Part shown: positions 49,091 to 60,486 of the stretch, in pieces
Position numbering within the stretch: position 1 is the stretch's first letter
Layout: each line of letters begins with the position of its first letter
NCBI GenBank assembly: GCA_030035585.1
Contig: CM057469.1
Coordinates: 113,562,650 to 113,626,649 of the forward strand
Direction of reading: 5' to 3'
Length of the DNA: 64,000 nt
Source: Dugong dugon
Lineage: Eukaryota > Chordata > Mammalia > Sirenia > Dugongidae
Program-made: the position numbers and the translations under genes
The notes under the pieces: generated by a model
The model's database searches: none
Told to the model about the DNA's origin: nothing
The model's input: only the letters and a program-made list of their open reading frames with translations

Positions 49091-50465
49091 GAGAGAAGCA
49101 GGGTGAAGATGGCAGAATAGTAGGACACTTTCGGTGGGCCCTCTTATAACAAACACCCGAAAAAACAAGTGATTCGATTATGTATGGCAATCTGGGAGCC
49201 TTGAATATCAAAGGTAGAGTTTAGGAACTGGACTGAGTGGCAGAGGGAGGGATAGATGGTTCGGAAGCAGCGAGGAATTGCCAGACCTGACTGGTGAGAG
49301 CCTGAGCACTACAGGCCTGAGCAGCTCATGGGTGAACAGTGAGGCAGGCAAGTGGCAGAGCTCAGGAGGTGCATTTTCTGCACCGGGAGAGACCCAGCAC
49401 CAGAGAGTCTACAAGACGACCCAGAATCAGTGAGAAGCAGCCCTGATCAGTGAAAGATAAGTACGTGCATATGACTTACCGTGCAGATGAAAAACAACCC
49501 ACTTAGGGAAAAACTCTCTCCCATTTACCTCCCCGCTCCCTGCTCTGCACTGGGTTCCAGACCAGCTTCAGCAATTGCCGATTCCCCTGGGCCAGAAGTA
49601 GGATCCGTCACATATCCAGAGCCATTCTCCCTGCCTTGGAGAGTGAACAAACTAACAAACTGGGGGAAAAATAAACTGCCAGCTCTCCTAAGCCAGGAAC
49701 CCAGGGTAGGCACAACTCCTTTCCCTAGGCACAGGCATAAGGGATCCACAGACTTTGAGTGCCTTTCCCCCTGCATAGACTTGTGTGGGCCCATCTCAAC
49801 AGTGTAGGCCCCCATTACCGCAGTACAACAGGGTGTATACCTGACGTCTAACTTCAACTGTTTCAACTGTGAAGTGGCAGGTTCTCAACATTTGACACTG
49901 CTCTTCCCATTAAGCAGGGTCTTCACCATCAGGAGCCTGAGGACTCATGGCTTCACCCACACCACCTAGCCACCTGTGATAGGGGCCCATGAATAAGAGG
50001 TGACCCCCAGTCATTACAGCCAACAGCATTAGCTGCTCATATTCTGGCTGCAAAACACACCCACCTACGTGCTCTAGGGAACAGGGACATGCCTTCCTCC
50101 TGGACACTTGGGAGCAGCCATCAGCCCCCTGCCTTGCTCAGAGTGTGTCCCATTGCTACAGCCAGATGCCTGTGCCTACCCCAATCATCCATTCCTGTCT
50201 AGGACTGTAGGTGAGAGCTTGCACCACACACTTGGTGGCTATCTACCTGGGCACCTGAGCCGAATCCATACAGGAGGAGTGGGCAGACTCCTGAACACAC
50301 ATACCTAGTAACAGGTTTAACCACCTGGTGACAGGATGTTAGAGCTTCAAAGCTGCCAGTAATCAAACTCGCTCATACAAGCAGCCTATTTGGGCCTATC
50401 AAAACAAAACAAGAAGCTAGGACACAGTAAGATAACATAAAATAAATAAATATAATAACTTATCA

Positions 50466-51472
50466 ATGGCTCAGAGAAAACAGTCAATATCAAATCATAT
50501 AAAGAGGCAGTCCGTGATGCCTTCAGCCATCTCCCAAAATAAAGAATCAAGAAATTTTCCAGAGGAGGAAAATTTCTTGAAATTACCAGAGGCAGAATAC
50601 AAAAGATTAATATACAGAACTCTTCAAGAACTAGGAAGGAAATTAAGCAAAACTCAGAACACGCAATAGAGGAAATTAAAAAGATTAGAGCAGAGCATAA
50701 TGACAAACTTAACATGCTGCAAGAATCCACACAGAGACAGCAATCAGAAATCCAGAAGATTAACAATAAAATTTTAGAATTAGACAATTCAATAGAAAGT
50801 CATAGAAGCAGATCTGAGGCAATGGGAGTCAGAATTAGTGAGACTGAAGATAGAAAGCATTTGACACCAACTTATTTTAGGAAAAATCAGATAAAAGGAT
50901 CAAAAAAAATAAATAAATAAAAGAAGAAACCGTAAGAATTACGTGGGACTCTATCGAGAGGAATAACTTACGAGTGATTGGAGTACAAGAACAGGGGGAT
51001 AACAGAAAATTCAGAGAGAATTGTTGAAGATTTGTTGGCAGCAAACTTCCCTGATATTGTCAAAGATGACAAGATATTTATCCTAGATGCTCATTGAAAC
51101 CCACATAAGGTAGATCCCAAAAGAAAGTCACCAAGACATATTATAATCAAACTTGCCAAAACCAAAGATAAAGAGAGAGTTTTAAGAGTGGCTAGGGATA
51201 AATGAAAAGTCATCTACAAAGGAGAGTCAATAAAAATAAGTTCAGACTACTCAGCAGAAACCATGTAGGCAAGAAGGCAATGGTATGACATATATAAAAC
51301 CTTGAAGGGAAAAAATTGCCAGCCAAGAGTTATATATCCAGCAAAACTGTCTCTCAAATATGACGGTGAAATTAGGGCATTTCCAGATAAATAGAAGTTT
51401 AGGGAATTTGTAGAAACCAAACCAAAATTACAAGAAATACTAAAGGGAGTCCTCCAGTTAGAAAATCAGTAA
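50466..51472 (+). pseudogene. L1 ORF1 remnant, copy C
   Basis: The most complete ORF1 in the window. The N-terminal part reads MAQRKQSISNHIKRQSVMPS and passes through a coiled-coil segment (50714-50920, QKINNKILELDNSIESHRSR). The RNA-binding and C-terminal region follows in other frames and ends at a TAA at 51470-51472. Frameshifts and stops separate the parts. Role in an intact L1: trimeric RNA chaperone. Decayed here. Confidence 0.88.
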
Positions 51473-51875
51473 CATCAGATAACAACCCAAGATTAGAACA
51501 CAGGACAGAGCAACCAGATATCAACCCAGATAGGGAAGTCACAAAAGTAAATTGAAGCTAAAACACTGAAAATAGGGAAATAGATGTCAATATGTAAAAG
51601 ATGACAACATTAAAACAAAACAGAGGGACTTAAAAAATGTAGACATAGATTTTTCATATAGAGAGGAAGTCAAGGAGATATAATGAAATAAAAGACTGAT
51701 ATAAACTTAGAAAAATATGGGTAAATATTAAGGTAACCACAAAGGAAACTAACAATCCTACAAGTCAAAATAAAAAACTAGAAAAATATAAAGACTCAGC
51801 AAACAGAAAATCAACAACAATGGAAAAAATGAAAAGAAAATACATAAAGAAAAATGACTCAGCACAGAAAATTAA

Positions 51876-53613
51876 GTGGAACAAATTCATTGTGATCAAC
51901 ACACAAAACAAGACATCAAAATGACAGCACCAAACTCATACCTATCAATAATTACACTGAATGTAAATGGACTAAATGCACCAATAAAGAGACAGAGAGA
52001 GGCAGATTGGATAAAAAAAGCACGATCTGTCTATATGCTGCCTACAACAGACACACCTTAGATTTAAAGACACAAACAAACTAAAACTCAAAGGATGGGA
52101 AAAAAATACATCAAGCAAACAACACTCAAAAAAGAGCAGGAATGGCAATATTAATCTCTGACAAAATAGACTTTAAAGTAAAATCCACCACAAAGGATAA
52201 GGAAGGACACTATACAGTGATAAAAGGGTCAATACACCAGGAGGACATAACTATAATAAATATTTACCCACCCAACGACAGGGCTCCAAAATACATAAAT
52301 TCTAACAGCACTGAAAAGAGAGATAGACAACTCCACAATAGTAGTAGGAGACTTCAACATACCACTTTGGTGAAGGACAGAACATCCAGAAAGAAGCTCA
52401 ACAAAGACACAGAAGAGCTAAATGCTACAATCAGCCAAATGGATCTCATAGACATATACCAAACAATGCACCCAAAAGCAGCCAAGTATGCTTTCTTTTC
52501 CAATGCACATGGATCATTCTCCAGAATAGACCATATATTAGGCCATAAAGCAAGCCTTAACAAAATCCAAAGCATCAAAGTATTACAAAGCATCTTTTCT
52601 GACCATAAAGCCATAAAAGTAGAAATTACAGAAAAAGCAAGAAGAAAAATTAAACACAAAGAAACTGAACAAAACCTTGCTCAAAAACTACTGGGCTAGA
52701 GAAGAAATTAAGGATGAAATAAAGAAATTCATAGACTCAAATGAGAATGAAAACACATCCTACCAGAACCTTTGGGACATAGCAAAAGCAGTGCTCAGAG
52801 GTCAGTTTATAGAAATAAATGCACACATTCAAACAGTAGGGAGGGCCATAATCAAAACATTAACCCTACACCTGGAACAAGTAGAAAGAGAACAGCAAAA
52901 GAAGCCCTCAGGCGCCAGAAGAAAGGAAATCATAAGAATTAGAGCAGAATTAAATGAAATAGAGAACAGAAAAACAATTGAAAGAGTTAACAAGACCAAA
53001 AGCTGATTCTTTGAAAAGATCAACAAAATTGATAAACCATTGGCCAAACTGACAAAAGAAAAACAGGAGAGGAAGCAGATAAACCGTATAAGAAATGAGA
53101 TGAGTGATATCACACTAGACCCAAATGAAATTAAAAGAATCATAACAGAATACTATGAAAAATTGGACTCTAACAAATTAGAAAACCTAGAAGAAATAGA
53201 CAAATTTCTAGAAACTCACTACCTACCTAAACTAACACAAACAGAGGTAGAACAAACTAAATAAACCCATAACAAAAGAAGAGATTGAAAAGGTAATTAA
53301 AAAACTTCCAAAAAAAAAAAAAAAAGTTCTGGCCCAGATGGCTTCACTGAAGAATCCTGTAAAACTTTCAGAGAAGAGTTAACCCCACTACTATTAAAGG
53401 TATTTCAGAGCATAGGAAAGGATGGAATACTCCCAAACTCATTCTCTGAAGCCAGCATAACCCTGATACCGAAACCAGGTACAGACACCACACACACAAA
53501 AAAATGAAATTACCAACCAATATTCCTCACGAACATTGATGCAAAAATCCTCAACAAAATTTTAGCCAATAGAATTCAGCAACATATCAAAAAATTAATT
53601 CACCATGATCAAG
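51876..53613 (+). pseudogene. L1 ORF2 fragment (endonuclease to start of RT), copy C
   Basis: Endonuclease domain pieces at 51876-52061 (YLSIITLNVNGLNAPIKRQ) and 52142-52699 (SDKIDFKVKSTTKDK, then HGSFSRIDHILGHKASLN). Linker pieces at 52677-53006 and 53040-53264. The last aligned part is [16 protein letters not shown]. Frameshifts interrupt it, including within the EN core where a catalytic DFN stretch is disrupted near 52340. The polymerase active site is absent because the element stops first. Confidence 0.9.
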
Positions 53614-54160
53614 TGATCTTCCATTTCCCATTTGGTTGCCATAATGCACAAGGCTAGCTTATTTGAATGAATGGCTAACATGGCAGAGAATACCTTGCTA
53701 AGTTGAACTTTGGTAGCCCATTTCTTACAAAAGACTACATAGGACAGCCAAAGTTGAACATCATCTTTCCACTTTGCTGAAGCACGTTGGAAGACACCTT
53801 GTACTCGTCGTACGATAGAATACTCAATCTCATCCTTCTGAAATGAATACCCAATGCGTGTTCTTCTTCTCTGGATCAGCTCCAAAAGATTAATTTCATA
53901 TTGAACATAATTGATAAAATCTTCCTTAAAAAGGGCTCTTCGCTGTATTCTGTATTCTAGATCCAAAGCCTTCTTAATGATAGCTTTAATCTCCGCATGA
54001 CTGAACAGTCCAATGCGCTCCAGCTGTTCCAATTTGGGGAGCCGATCTTCTGTGCATTCCTGGATTATCTCTGCAATGAGGTTCCAACTCTACACCACAC
54101 TCTGAAAATTCAGAACCGCCAACATGCGCAGATAAAGTCCACCTTCTATTCCAGTAAGCC
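53614..54160 (-). pseudogene. UTP6: UTP6 processed pseudogene, 5' fragment
   Basis: UTP6 is a HAT-repeat protein of the U3 small-nucleolar ribonucleoprotein that processes pre-18S rRNA in the nucleolus. The minus strand carries about its first 154 codons without introns: EQLERIGLFSHAEIKAIIKK, FINYVQYEINLLELIQRRR, RVQGVFQRASAKWKDDVQLW and MEDHL at the break. The real protein is about 600 residues long, so three quarters is missing. The start codon is ATT instead of ATG (plus 54075-54077). Otherwise the frame is open with a handful of substitutions, so the copy is not very old. Sequence 5' of it (to about 54160) looks like UTR. It ends where L1 copy C begins in opposite orientation. Confidence 0.9.
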
Positions 54161-54689
54161 TGCCTTTACCACAAAGATTTTTTAAATAGTGAAATAGTTT
54201 TTTTTTTTTTTTTTTGCTATCACCAGACCAAGAACTCTAAAAAATTCTTGCAAGATATAACAGAGAGGAGGCTAGATTCAAAGAAAAACTTAGTAGCATG
54301 TAATTCAATGCATCCGGAGAATAAACTGGTTTTGACTGGGGAAAAGGTCCTTTGCAGAAGTATAAAATGTCCACCAGCTTGGAGCACCCAGAACTGGCAA
54401 GGAGGGAGGAGAGAGCAAGCTTCCCTCCCAAGCTTCACACTGTGGGATACTAAAGTAGAAAGCAAGTGTGTGGCAGAAACATCAAGTCAGTCTTCCATTC
54501 AAAGAAGATGGTACGTTCTTCAAATCCCTTCCGGGAGACACAGTAATTTCTGAAACACGATCTCTCTGGCTAGTGTTTTTTGTGTTGGGCATCTGCCTTC
54601 ACCAGCAGCTACTCCTTCTCAGTCCCACAATCAACTGTTTCTTTAATCAAAGAAACCTTACCTTGAAGGATAATGAATATTTCCTTTTA
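54161..54689. other. No gene identified; T-run
   Basis: A T-run near 54199-54216 is followed by unique-looking sequence. The 101-codon plus frame at 54248-54553 has no recognised family. Confidence 0.4.
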
Positions 54690-54705
54690 AAAAGAGACCC
54701 AGACA

Positions 54706-55031
54706 TGTGAGATTGTTAACCATTGTCATAGGGCAACATGTGTAGTAACTGTTAAATGAGAAACTATTTTGTTCTGTAAGCCTTCATCTTAAGTGAGAAT
54801 AACAGCACAGTTGGAAGAGCGTAGTCAATGTCACTGAACTGTGCATGTAGAAATTTTTGAAATGGTGTATCTTTGGCTATGTGTATTTTCACAAAAAAAA
54901 AAGGTTGAGAAGTTAGAGGGTTGACATGCTGTGGGGTTGTTAACCAATGTCATAAAACAATATGTGTACTACTGTTTCATGAGAAACTATTTGTTCTGTA
55001 AGCCTTCAGCTGAAGTACAATTAAAAAAAAA
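54706..55031 (+). mobile_element. L1-tail retro-insertion with target duplication
   Basis: A 326-base insert ends in an A-run (55023-55031) and is flanked by AAAAGAGACCCAGACA (54690-54705) and AAAAGAGACCCACACA (55032-55047), one mismatch. Inside, two related units (54711-54796 and 54938-55022) share GAGAAACTAT and TTGTTCTGTAAGCCTTCA. Between them, TCAATGTCACTGAAC...GTGTATTTTCAC matches the L1 tail at 20.2 kb. Confidence 0.85.
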
Positions 55032-55047
55032 AAAAGAGACCCACACA

Positions 55048-55760
55048 ATCTCTGGCATCCTAACGCTTGACACACACATATACAAAGACCTCCCTCCCTA
55101 AGGTGTAGCTATCACAGAAGATTCTCCCATAATAAGAAAGAATCAAGAATTCAAGAGAAGGCAAAAAATCCCTGGGATCACAGCAAATGGCAAGATTTAC
55201 TAAGAAAGAATGACAATAGAAATAACTTAAAATGCATCCTCACTGAGCTTCATCACTGAAGACAGTGCTTGGATACATAATAAATATTCCAGTATTTGTT
55301 GAACAAAAGAACAATAACAATCTTATCTTTCTCCATTTTATTTTGAAAATTAAATGAGTAATAAATGTGGAAAAAATGCAAAATAATTTACAAGTATTTG
55401 TTAAATACATTCATTAAATGCGTTGACTTTTGTTTTAGCAAAACAGTGCCTGCACATCTTCAAAAGGAAAACGAAAAGATACTAGTGCAAACTGATAAGT
55501 GTCCCACTTTCATTTCCTTTATGGGCTAAAACGTGTACCATAGTAAATGTACTATACTAAACACGCTAGATGTCGGCTTTTTATGCTAACCGGGCTATTC
55601 TGACCATTTTGAACTTAAGTTCCAGCAAAAGTTGCTCTGTAGCATTTGTTTTTCTTGTTCTGTTCTTATTTACAGGTGGGAATGTGTACTATTTGTGCAC
55701 TCACGGTTGTCCAAATTTTAACTTTTAAGTCAGTCATGGGATAACGGGACAGAATCTGCG
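55048..55760. other. No gene or repeat identified
   Basis: Non-coding DNA leading into the TAAT-rich block. Confidence 0.45.
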
Positions 55761-55769
55761 CTTGCATCT

Positions 55770-56010
55770 TGATTGCTCTCCTACCAGGACGCTTGGTCTA
55801 TGAGGTGTGGGGAGAGTTGATTACGTTAATGAATGAGGCACTAGCCATTCTCTGAAGTCCGCTTTGACTCCATTAACTGGGAAGCTGATTACATTAGCGA
55901 CACTCTCAGCATTCAGCGAGGCTTTGGGCTAATGAGCTGGATTAATTAGCTGGTATTAACTTCTAAAGACTCTCCTTCTGTAGCTCTGGCCCCTGAATTA
56001 GAAACAGTAA
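55770..56010. promoter_or_regulatory. Candidate conserved non-coding element, TAAT-rich
   Basis: Repeat-free block with about eight TAAT/ATTA cores in 240 bases, several paired or spaced: GATTACGTTAATGAATG, TCCATTAACTGG, GATTACATTAGCG, and GGGCTAATGAGCTGG followed by ATTAATTAGCTGG and TATTAAC. Such clustering of homeodomain-type sites is common in developmental enhancers. There is no open frame. Conservation cannot be tested here. Confidence 0.4.
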
Positions 56011-57196
56011 GGTCTTCCCAGCAGTGCCTTGCAAGCAAACATCCTGCTTAAGGGAAATTTACATAAATTTCCGAAGTACCAAATAAAAAAGTAGAGATGA
56101 TGTAATTTCAAAATCTACATCTTCCCCCTGTATGGAAAAAAATTTGCGCAAGTTTCAATGGCGTACAGAAGATAAGCTTTTCCTAAGAAGATAGTTACCG
56201 CTTGAGTCCAGATCCTCTCCTGAAAAACTTAAAAACAAGACAATACAAAAAGGAAATAAACAAAAACAAAACTTGGGAGTACACAAAACATTCAACTTAA
56301 GGCTTTTGTTGTTTTCATTCCTTCTCAGCAATTTACAAAATAAATGAAAAGCAGCCAAGAACACCAACAGTAGGAAGGTGCAGGCATCAGAGTCGTTTTT
56401 CTCCCATGCCTTCTTTCTCCACAAAGTTCGCAGTAGCCGGTTACTAGTCTCGGTCAGTTTGTGTACCATTCGGTACAGATTTGTGTTGCGTGGCTTACGC
56501 TGTCCTTCATTTGCATGTGAGAACATGCATGTTGTCTCACCAGAATGTAACGGGATGTGTTTGCCATTTAAAGATATACTCACTTCGTGAGTCTCCCACT
56601 ATATCCCATCCAGTAGCCAGTAAGGTAAATAGAAGTCAGTGAAGTTAGTAAAAGTAAAAAAAAAAAAAAAAAAAGTAAAAAGGAAACAAATTTAAAGTCA
56701 CATATAGGGTAGGTGACTGAGTTTCTTGCAGTCATGTGCCTTTTTAAAGCAAAATTGAATATTCAGGGTAAAAAATTTAGAACAAATTGACTATCACAGA
56801 AGGAAGAAGATCCCAGAAGGACCTATACATGCTTGATAGAATGAGATAAGTAACCTGATTCCAACCATTCAAATAGGACTTCTTGGAATACTGGCTGTTC
56901 CTAATAAAAAGAGGCATTGAGATGTATATTTAATTCCAAAAAAAAGACAAGCCCATTTTGAAAATGCTATTAAATATGTCTTTTGATTGAATATATTTTA
57001 GAACAACATGGCAGAATGATATTTAAATGATATTTGTCTCGTATATTTAATAAAACTTGTGAAGGTCTTGGTTAATGACTGGATCTCTGCCATGGACAGG
57101 ATACCATTAAGGAATAATTATATAAGTGAATTTGCAGCCATAGTTCATTTATTTACATATTCATTTATTCACATGGCAAATATTTATCACTGGGGT
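56011..57196. other. No confirmed gene; one 142-codon frame
   Basis: A minus-strand frame (56583-56155) opens with GTG, not ATG, and has one hydrophobic stretch (TFLLLVFLAAFHLFC). I see no family match or convincing splice structure. Unique sequence, somewhat CpG-richer at 56.4-56.6 kb. An A-run lies at 56656-56673. Confidence 0.4.
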
Positions 57197-57540
57197 TGGC
57201 AAACTTTTTCTGTAAGGGGCCAGTAGTATATATTTTAGGCTTGCAGCTCATACAGTCTCTGTTGCAATTACTTAACTCTACCACAACTGCTCAACTCTCC
57301 ATTATAGCATGAAAGTAGGCAACAAAGGTAAACAGACAAGCATGGTTCTCTTTCAATAAAACTTTATTTATGGACTCTGGAATTTGAATTTCATGTAATT
57401 TTCACATGTCCCAAAATAATAATTTTTAAATTTTGTTTCAACCATTTAAAAATGTAAAAATCATTCTTAAGTGGTGAGTTCTACAAAAATAGGCAGTGGG
57501 CTGGATTTGTCCCTACAGCTATAATTTGCTGACCCCTGAT
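57197..57540 (-). repeat. hAT-type non-autonomous DNA transposon
   Basis: Ends are inverted repeats: GGGGTTGGCAAACTTTTTC at the left and AATTTGCTGACCCCT at the right. Inside are CAATAAAACTTTATTTATGG and GGGCTGGATTTGTCCC, hallmarks of an abundant mammalian MER-class element. An AT-rich insertion of about 90 bases splits the middle. Confidence 0.85.
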
Positions 57541-57601
57541 AGATATTTCCTGTGAGTTAGGCATCGTTCTAGGTTCTGAGTACATTTAAAACAAAACAAA
57601 A

Positions 57602-57765
57602 TGAAAACAGTTACTACCCAGTCTATGCTGACTCATGGCAACACCCTGTGTGTTTCAAGTAGATTGTCAGGTCTTTCTTCTGTGGCACCTCTGGGTGGAC
57701 TCAAATCTCCAACATTTAGGTTAGCAGCCAAGCACATTAACTATTTGCACCACCCAGGGATGCTG
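57602..57765 (-). repeat. AfroSINE, old subtype, antisense
   Basis: GCTGACTCATGGCAACACCC, TTCTTCTGTGGCACCTCTGG, GTTAGCAGCCAAGCACATT and TTGCACCACCCAGGGATG. It sits inside an older L2/MIR-like segment (57550-57600 and 57766-57840). Confidence 0.85.
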
Positions 57766-57839
57766 GGTATATAAAGAAGAATAAAGTGAAGGCCTCTTTA
57801 CCGAAGGAGCTTATTAAGAACCGAGATAAGCAGACAACC

Positions 57840-58279
57840 TGATTCCGATTCACTGGGTTTTAGACTGTACAATCCAAGTCAGTGAAAAAGCAGAGTGGGA
57901 AAGGCTGCTTCTGGCAGTGGGCGTTGCAGATTTCTTTGTGAAGAGCTGGGTCTTCCACTTTAGGAAAAAAGCCTCCAGTGGATCCCAGAGAAACAGCTGG
58001 ACTGATACAACCTTAGTACTTAGAAGTCAGACTCGAACCTCCAGGTGGAAGTGCTGGGGTCACCATTCAGGTGATGTAGATCAAACATGCTCTAGCAGGA
58101 TAAAAGCCCAGTGACCTTTTAGTGAAGAGCTTATGTGACACTCTTAAGCTAGTGAACCTGCCTGTGTGTGCATGGTGGCTCATAACACGCAGCTGGAGAG
58201 AACTTTGGTGATTTTGTAAAAGAGGTTAGGAGCATAGGTCATCTAATCATAAACAGATTTTGTGGAGAAGCTAAAAATA
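57840..58279. other. No gene or repeat identified
   Basis: Non-coding DNA; a 65-codon frame has no family features. Confidence 0.4.
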
Positions 58280-58545
58280 AGTCCCCTTTCTGTTTCTCCC
58301 AGTCTCCCCAACCTTTTTCCCATATCTGGGCCTTTGGTTCTCACCCTTCCCTTTGCCTGGGATATTCTCCCAACACTATGCAACAGATTTATGCTGAAAT
58401 TTGGAGTCTCAGCTTAGAAATCGTACTCCTAGAGAGGTGTTCCTTAACCATCTTGTCTGAAATACCACCCCACCCCCATTCACCCGTGAAAGTGTCTGCA
58501 TGTTTCTATAATGATCTCAAATCCCAGAAGGGATAAGTCACTATT
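58280..58545 (+). repeat. L2 LINE 3' region
   Basis: TTTGCCTGGGATATTCTCCC, GAAATTTGGAGTCTCAGC and GAGAGGTGTTCCTTAACC follow the L2 3' UTR order. Confidence 0.75.
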
Positions 58546-58570
58546 ATGCTTTCAAACTACATATGTATAA

Positions 58571-58763
58571 ACCAAAACCAAACCAAACCCACTGCTGTCA
58601 AGCTGATTCCAGCTCATAGCAACCCCATAGGGTTTCCAAAGCTATCAACCTCTGCAGAAGCAGACAGCCGCATCATTCTCCCGTGGAGCCGCTGATGGTT
58701 TCGAACTGCCAACCTTTTGGTTAGCAGTTGAATACTTTAACCACTCCACCACCAGGGCTCCTG
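58571..58763 (-). repeat. AfroSINE with perfect 12-bp target duplication
   Basis: CCAAACCAAACCCACTGCTG (tail with the CCAAA repeat), CCAGCTCATAGCAACCCC and CTTTTGGTTAGCAGTTGAA. Flanked by ACATATGTATAA at 58559-58570 and 58764-58775, identical. Confidence 0.96.
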
Positions 58764-58853
58764 ACATATGTATAACCACTCATAATATGAACTGGGAAAT
58801 AGAAATTGTATACTTTTTGTGAGACTCTCTAACATTAACTATAAGTCATTAGT

Positions 58854-59391
58854 AATGACATATGGCATTGGGCAAATATGCTGTAAAAGTCCTCTTTAAA
58901 GTGTTAAAAAGCAAAGACATCACTTTGAGGACTCAGGTGCCCTGACCCAAGCCATGGCATTTTCAACTGGCTCATATTTATGCAAAAGCTGGACATTGAA
59001 TAAGGAAGACTGAAGAAGAAACGATGCCTTTGAATTGTGATGTTGGCAAAGAATATTGAATATGTCGTGAACTGCCAGAAAAAAAAGAACAAATCTGTCT
59101 TGGAAGAAATACAGCCAGAATGCTCCTTAGAAGTACTTTGTCTCATGTACTTTGGACATGTTATCAGGAGGGACCACTTCCTGGAGAAGGAAGGATATTA
59201 TGCTTGGTAAAGTAGAGGGTCAGTGAAAAATAAGAAGACCCTCAAAGAAATGGATTGGCACAGTGGCTGCAATGGTGGGTTCAAACGTAGCAACAGTTGT
59301 GAGGATTGTGCAGGACTGGGCAGTGTCTCGTTCTATTGTACATAGGGTTGCTATGAGTCGGAACTGACTTGATGGCACCTAACAACAGCAG
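58854..59391 (+). mobile_element. RTE LINE 3' end (5'-truncated)
   Basis: Sense RTE from GCATTGGGCAAATATGCTG to the tail GGTTGCTATGAGTCGGAAC, then TTGATGGCACCTAACAACAGC. The reverse-transcriptase C-terminal region has several frameshifts and in-frame stops (for example after AATAAGGAAGAC). Confidence 0.92.
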
Positions 59392-60109
59392 TCATAAGAA
59401 AGTTATTTTTTAAATTTCTGAATGTAGACACAGAAGGATGCGAGATATGTACAGAATGCCAACAACCTTTATTTCACTTTGACCTGACATGCTGTGATAA
59501 AAAAGACATAGCATAACTGATTTTTGTAAACTAGCATTGAAAGGTAAGTCTCAACAAGACCTCCCTAATTTCTAACCTTAAAGAGAAGATGTATCATTCA
59601 GCTACTCTCCAACCCTGGAGAAAAGACATAATAATACTAGTCTTTGACATCACACTGGCCCTTGTCATGTAGAGTCAAGGTGACAAATTCACATATAAAC
59701 CCTAAATTTCTGCTCACTCACTGAGAGAAGGGAGAGACAGAACTGAGATTCTGTCTGCTGCCACCATCCTCAAACCCTGGGGACCTCTGCCGAGTTCAAA
59801 CTAAGCCTTCATCTGGAGATCTCTAATTAAAGGTCAAGCCTATAGTCTAAAGATTTGGACTCTAACAATTGAACTAATATTGTAATTGTTAATTCTGATT
59901 CTCCAGTTCTAAATGAATGTTGTGAGGTCTTACTTGTGTGCCTTTCCATGACTACTTTGTAATAAACTAAACAAGTTTAGGCAGGTCAAACCTAAGTATC
60001 TCTCTATTAATTTTCTAAAATAAAATCCTACACAACAATAAGTTATTCTCCATTTCAATTCCCTGTTGATTTTCTCCACAGGATTGTCAGAATGTCAAAT
60101 ATCCTTAAT
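59392..60109. other. No gene or repeat identified
   Basis: Non-coding DNA. Confidence 0.45.
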
Positions 60110-60255
60110 TATGGATTTCTTTGCTCTCTTACTGTCTCCTTTCCCTAACGTAAGCTTCGTAAGGACAGAGAACTTGTTCTGACTGGTTCGCTGCTGTCTT
60201 AGGCCTGAGGCTCATGGATTCCTTCAATAAATACGTGCTGAAAGAATATTTGGAT
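60110..60255 (+). repeat. L2 LINE 3' end
   Basis: CTCTCTTACTGTCTCCTTTCC, AAGCTTCGTAAGGACAGAG, and the terminal CCTTCAATAAATACGTGCTG. Confidence 0.78.
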
Positions 60256-60486
60256 TTATGAGAGATATTTATTTTAGAATTGGGCTTTTTTTCAAAGAGG
60301 GTTACCTCAAAAACTGAGAGCTCCTCCCTTTCTTTCTTTCTCTGCTGTCTTCTTTCCTATATCCTCACCTTTAACTTTAAGCGAGGGATCTAGTATCACA
60401 CAAACATTTTCAATCTACAAGTATTTGAACGTCTAGCACTGTGCTGAGAACTGGAGATGTCAGAATGACTGGAGCCGTCCCTGACT

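Larger units (their letters stand above)
49093..53613 (+). mobile_element. L1 LINE with 5' end, ORF1 and first part of ORF2 (copy C)
   Basis: Starts GAGAGAGAGAAGCAGGGTG at the L1 5' end. About 1.35 kb of GC-rich 5' UTR follows, then ORF1 (50466-51472) and ORF2 from about 51.9 kb. It breaks off just inside the ORF2 reverse-transcriptase domain (…HHDQV) at about 53613. The reverse-transcriptase core, 3' UTR and poly(A) are missing. What follows is a UTP6 pseudogene on the opposite strand. The 5' UTR has the GC-rich promoter character typical of L1. No target duplication was confirmed. Confidence 0.93.

Noticed and set aside
49481-50308. Several GC-rich frames of 65-113 codons on both strands
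   Set aside because: All fall in the L1 5' UTR; matching frames appear in the other L1 copies only because the DNA is homologous.
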